Positions 44,512-45,799 of a DNA stretch of 45,799 nt are shown here, in pieces. The position numbers and the translations under genes are program-made. The stretch comes from Scybalousia_A sp964542225 (GTDB taxonomy: Bacteria > Bacteroidota > Bacteroidia > Bacteroidales > P3), in assembly GCA_964542225.1 (NCBI GenBank), contig CAZITO010000008.1:1-45799 (forward strand). The letters are read 5' to 3'. The notes below the pieces were generated by a model. The model had not been told where the DNA came from, searched no databases, and saw only the letters and a list, made by a program, of their open reading frames with translations. The stretch's first letter is position 1, and every line of letters begins with the position of its first letter.

Positions 44512-45456
44512 ATGACTGATATTTTTGACTATTATACAGACGAGGAAAAAAAGGCTTTGTCCTCTTGCAAATTGTGTCCGCATGAGTGTGGTGTAGATAG
44601 GATAAACAATAAGTTGGGCTTTTGCAGACTTAATGCTGATATAAATATAGCTTTGGTGTGTAATCATTTGGGGGAGGAGCCTGTTATAGCAGGACAAAAA
44701 GGAGTTTGTAATGTTTTCTTTTCTCATTGCAATTGTCAGTGTGTTTATTGTCAAAATATGGCTATTTCTTATAATAAAAACATAGCAAATAATAGTTTTG
44801 AAAGTGTCAAATCACTTATTGACAAGATAGAATCAATTCTGCAACAAAGTGAAAATGTTATTGGTTTTGTTTCACCCACACCTCATATTCCTCAAATGCA
44901 GGTAATAATAAGAGAACTTAATAAAAGAAATCTTTACCCAAAGGTTGTTTATAATACTTCGGGGTATGATAGGGTGGAGGTGTTGAGGGATTTGGAGGGG
45001 GGGGTGGATGTTTTTTTGCCTGATTTTAAGTATGCTTATAATGAAAGTGGTTTGATTTTTTCGGGTATAAGGAATTATAAGGACGTGTGTTTGGCTGCTA
45101 TAAAGGAAATGTATAGGCAAAAAGGTTCTTCTATTTTGACAGATAAGGATGAAAAAATAGAAAGTGCTTTGATAATAAGGCATTTGATTTTGCCTCAACA
45201 CATACAGGAAAGCAAACAAGTATTGAAAACAATAGCCCAAGAGATTTCCACCTCTGTTGCCATATCTCTTATGGGACAATATCACCCATGTACTCATAAT
45301 TCAAAAAACGAAGAGCTCAATAGAACCTTGACAATGCAGGAATACCAAGAAGTAGAGGAATATTTTTATTCTTTGGGTTTCCATAAAGGCTGGTTACAGG
45401 ATATAAATAGCAATAACAATTACTTGCCTGATTTTGAGCAGGGAATATTTAAATAA
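44512..45456 (+). CDS. Radical SAM protein, PflX-like (COG1313)
   Basis: A 314-residue radical SAM enzyme. The cluster motif CxxxCxxC is Cys73, Cys77 and Cys80 (SHCNCQCVYCQN). A second set of cysteines, Cys19, Cys22, Cys26 and Cys38 (CKLCPHECGV and GFC), precedes it, as in the PflX group related to pyruvate formate-lyase activating enzymes. The real substrate of this group is unknown. The ATG at 44512 has AGAG 6 bases upstream, while the in-frame GTG at 44506 has no room for a site. Repeat copy C begins shortly after the stop. Confidence 0.85.
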   Translation: MTDIFDYYTDEEKKALSSCKLCPHECGVDRINNKLGFCRLNADINIALVCNHLGEEPVIAGQKGVCNVFFSHCNCQCVYCQNMAISYNKNIANNSFESVKSLIDKIESILQQSENVIGFVSPTPHIPQMQVIIRELNKRNLYPKVVYNTSGYDRVEVLRDLEGGVDVFLPDFKYAYNESGLIFSGIRNYKDVCLAAIKEMYRQKGSSILTDKDEKIESALIIRHLILPQHIQESKQVLKTIAQEISTSVAISLMGQYHPCTHNSKNEELNRTLTMQEYQEVEEYFYSLGFHKGWLQDINSNNNYLPDFEQGIFK

Positions 45457-45489
45457 ATAAAATTTTATAAAGACATAGCACAACACCGA

Positions 45490-45799
45490 CCTGCTTCACA
45501 CCAACGAATTATCTATAATGGCTTTGCCCTTATGCTACCCCATAAAAATCCATAAGAAAAAAAGTAACGGCTTTGCCCCATAAAACTGGCTGAGCCTGAG
45601 CCGAAAAATATTTTTTCGGAAAATTTAATTGATGGGTAGTTAAAGTTCAAAAATAAGGGTGCTATTATTGATTATCAGTGAGTTAACCTTTTTCGAAGGG
45701 TAAAAAATGGCTTAAAATCAGCCTGTGGCTGTGATTTTCAGCGTTTTCGAGAGGTTTTTTAAGGAAAAAATTTTTTCTTCGCCCGTTTTGTGAAAATGA
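45490..45799. repeat. Dispersed repeat, copy C (truncated by window end)
   Basis: Non-coding block after the PflX-like gene. Bases from about 45555 to the end match the reverse complement of 27400-27650 along the whole length, including the stretches GAAAAATATTTTTTCGG, AATTTAATTGATGGG and CAGCGTTTTCGAG. The window stops exactly where copy B enters its palindromic core. The motif GGCTTTGCCC occurs twice (near 45520 and 45570). Confidence 0.88.

Noticed and set aside
1..45799. Avoidance of GANTC or AGCT as targets of the second methyltransferase
   Set aside because: GANTC (GAATC/GATTC) is common. AGCT seemed scarce but occurs at many places (for example near 15548, 22411, 27763, 39812), so it is not comparable to GATC without an exact count.

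Overview
The window looks like a chromosomal piece of a low-GC (roughly one third G+C by eye) member of the Bacteroidota, most likely Bacteroidales. The evidence is the gene families (GH3-family adenylase, DUF4294, DUF2520, FucP/GluP-type sugar symporter, NamZ-like DUF1343, ClpC with ClpX, L25/Ctc), the scarcity of strong Shine-Dalgarno sequences, and repeated Bacteroidota-type promoters (-33 TTTG, 19-20 bp gap, -7 TAnnTTTG). The species cannot be named from the sequence. No phage, plasmid, CRISPR or transposase gene is visible. Most genes are core functions.

Layout. (1) 233-11064, minus strand: a packed directon clpC, mlaE, mlaF, pgpH, GH3, DUF2520, then a type II restriction-modification pair (Dam-class methylase plus a PD-(D/E)XK nuclease) and a sirtuin. 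(2) 11134-16061, minus: lysC, a flippase-like membrane protein, a sigma54 activator and aroA. (3) 16314-23763: C69 dipeptidase, pyrH, ppiD-like foldase (minus), S41 protease (plus), thioredoxin-like lipoprotein (minus). (4) 24113-26957, minus: lysine-fermentation genes atoD, kal and kce with an unrelated DNA methyltransferase between kal and kce. (5) 27061-27870: a non-coding dispersed repeat. (6) 27874-31304: pth, rplY, a phospholipase D family protein and a small orphan transcription unit. (7) 31453-34786, minus: two Sel1-repeat proteins and a phosphohexomutase. (8) 34949-38857, plus: sugar transporter, clpX, DUF4294, NlpC/P60 peptidase. (9) 38885-43853, minus: topA, NamZ-like muramidase, thioesterase, cation efflux. 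(10) 44211-45456: tRNA-Glu and tRNA-Ser (minus), divergent PflX-like radical SAM protein (plus).

Two observations stand out. First, GATC is almost absent. Reading by eye I found two copies (1525 and 41795), where base composition alone predicts about 140. Asp codons followed by C are written GAC in every plus-strand case I checked. This fits a long-resident GATC-specific restriction-modification system, namely the one at 932-2617. Second, both ends of the window lie in copies of the repeat whose full copy sits at 27061-27870. That copy carries a good promoter followed by two perfect palindromes, so it may produce a structured RNA. The window probably ends where an assembly broke in this repeat.

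The lysine pathway genes suggest amino-acid fermentation (lysine to acetate and butyrate), but the cluster is incomplete here: atoA, kamA, kamDE and kdd are not in the window. Several cell-envelope genes (MlaEF, NamZ, NlpC/P60, PgpH, PpiD, S41 protease) are scattered among housekeeping operons, as is common in this phylum.
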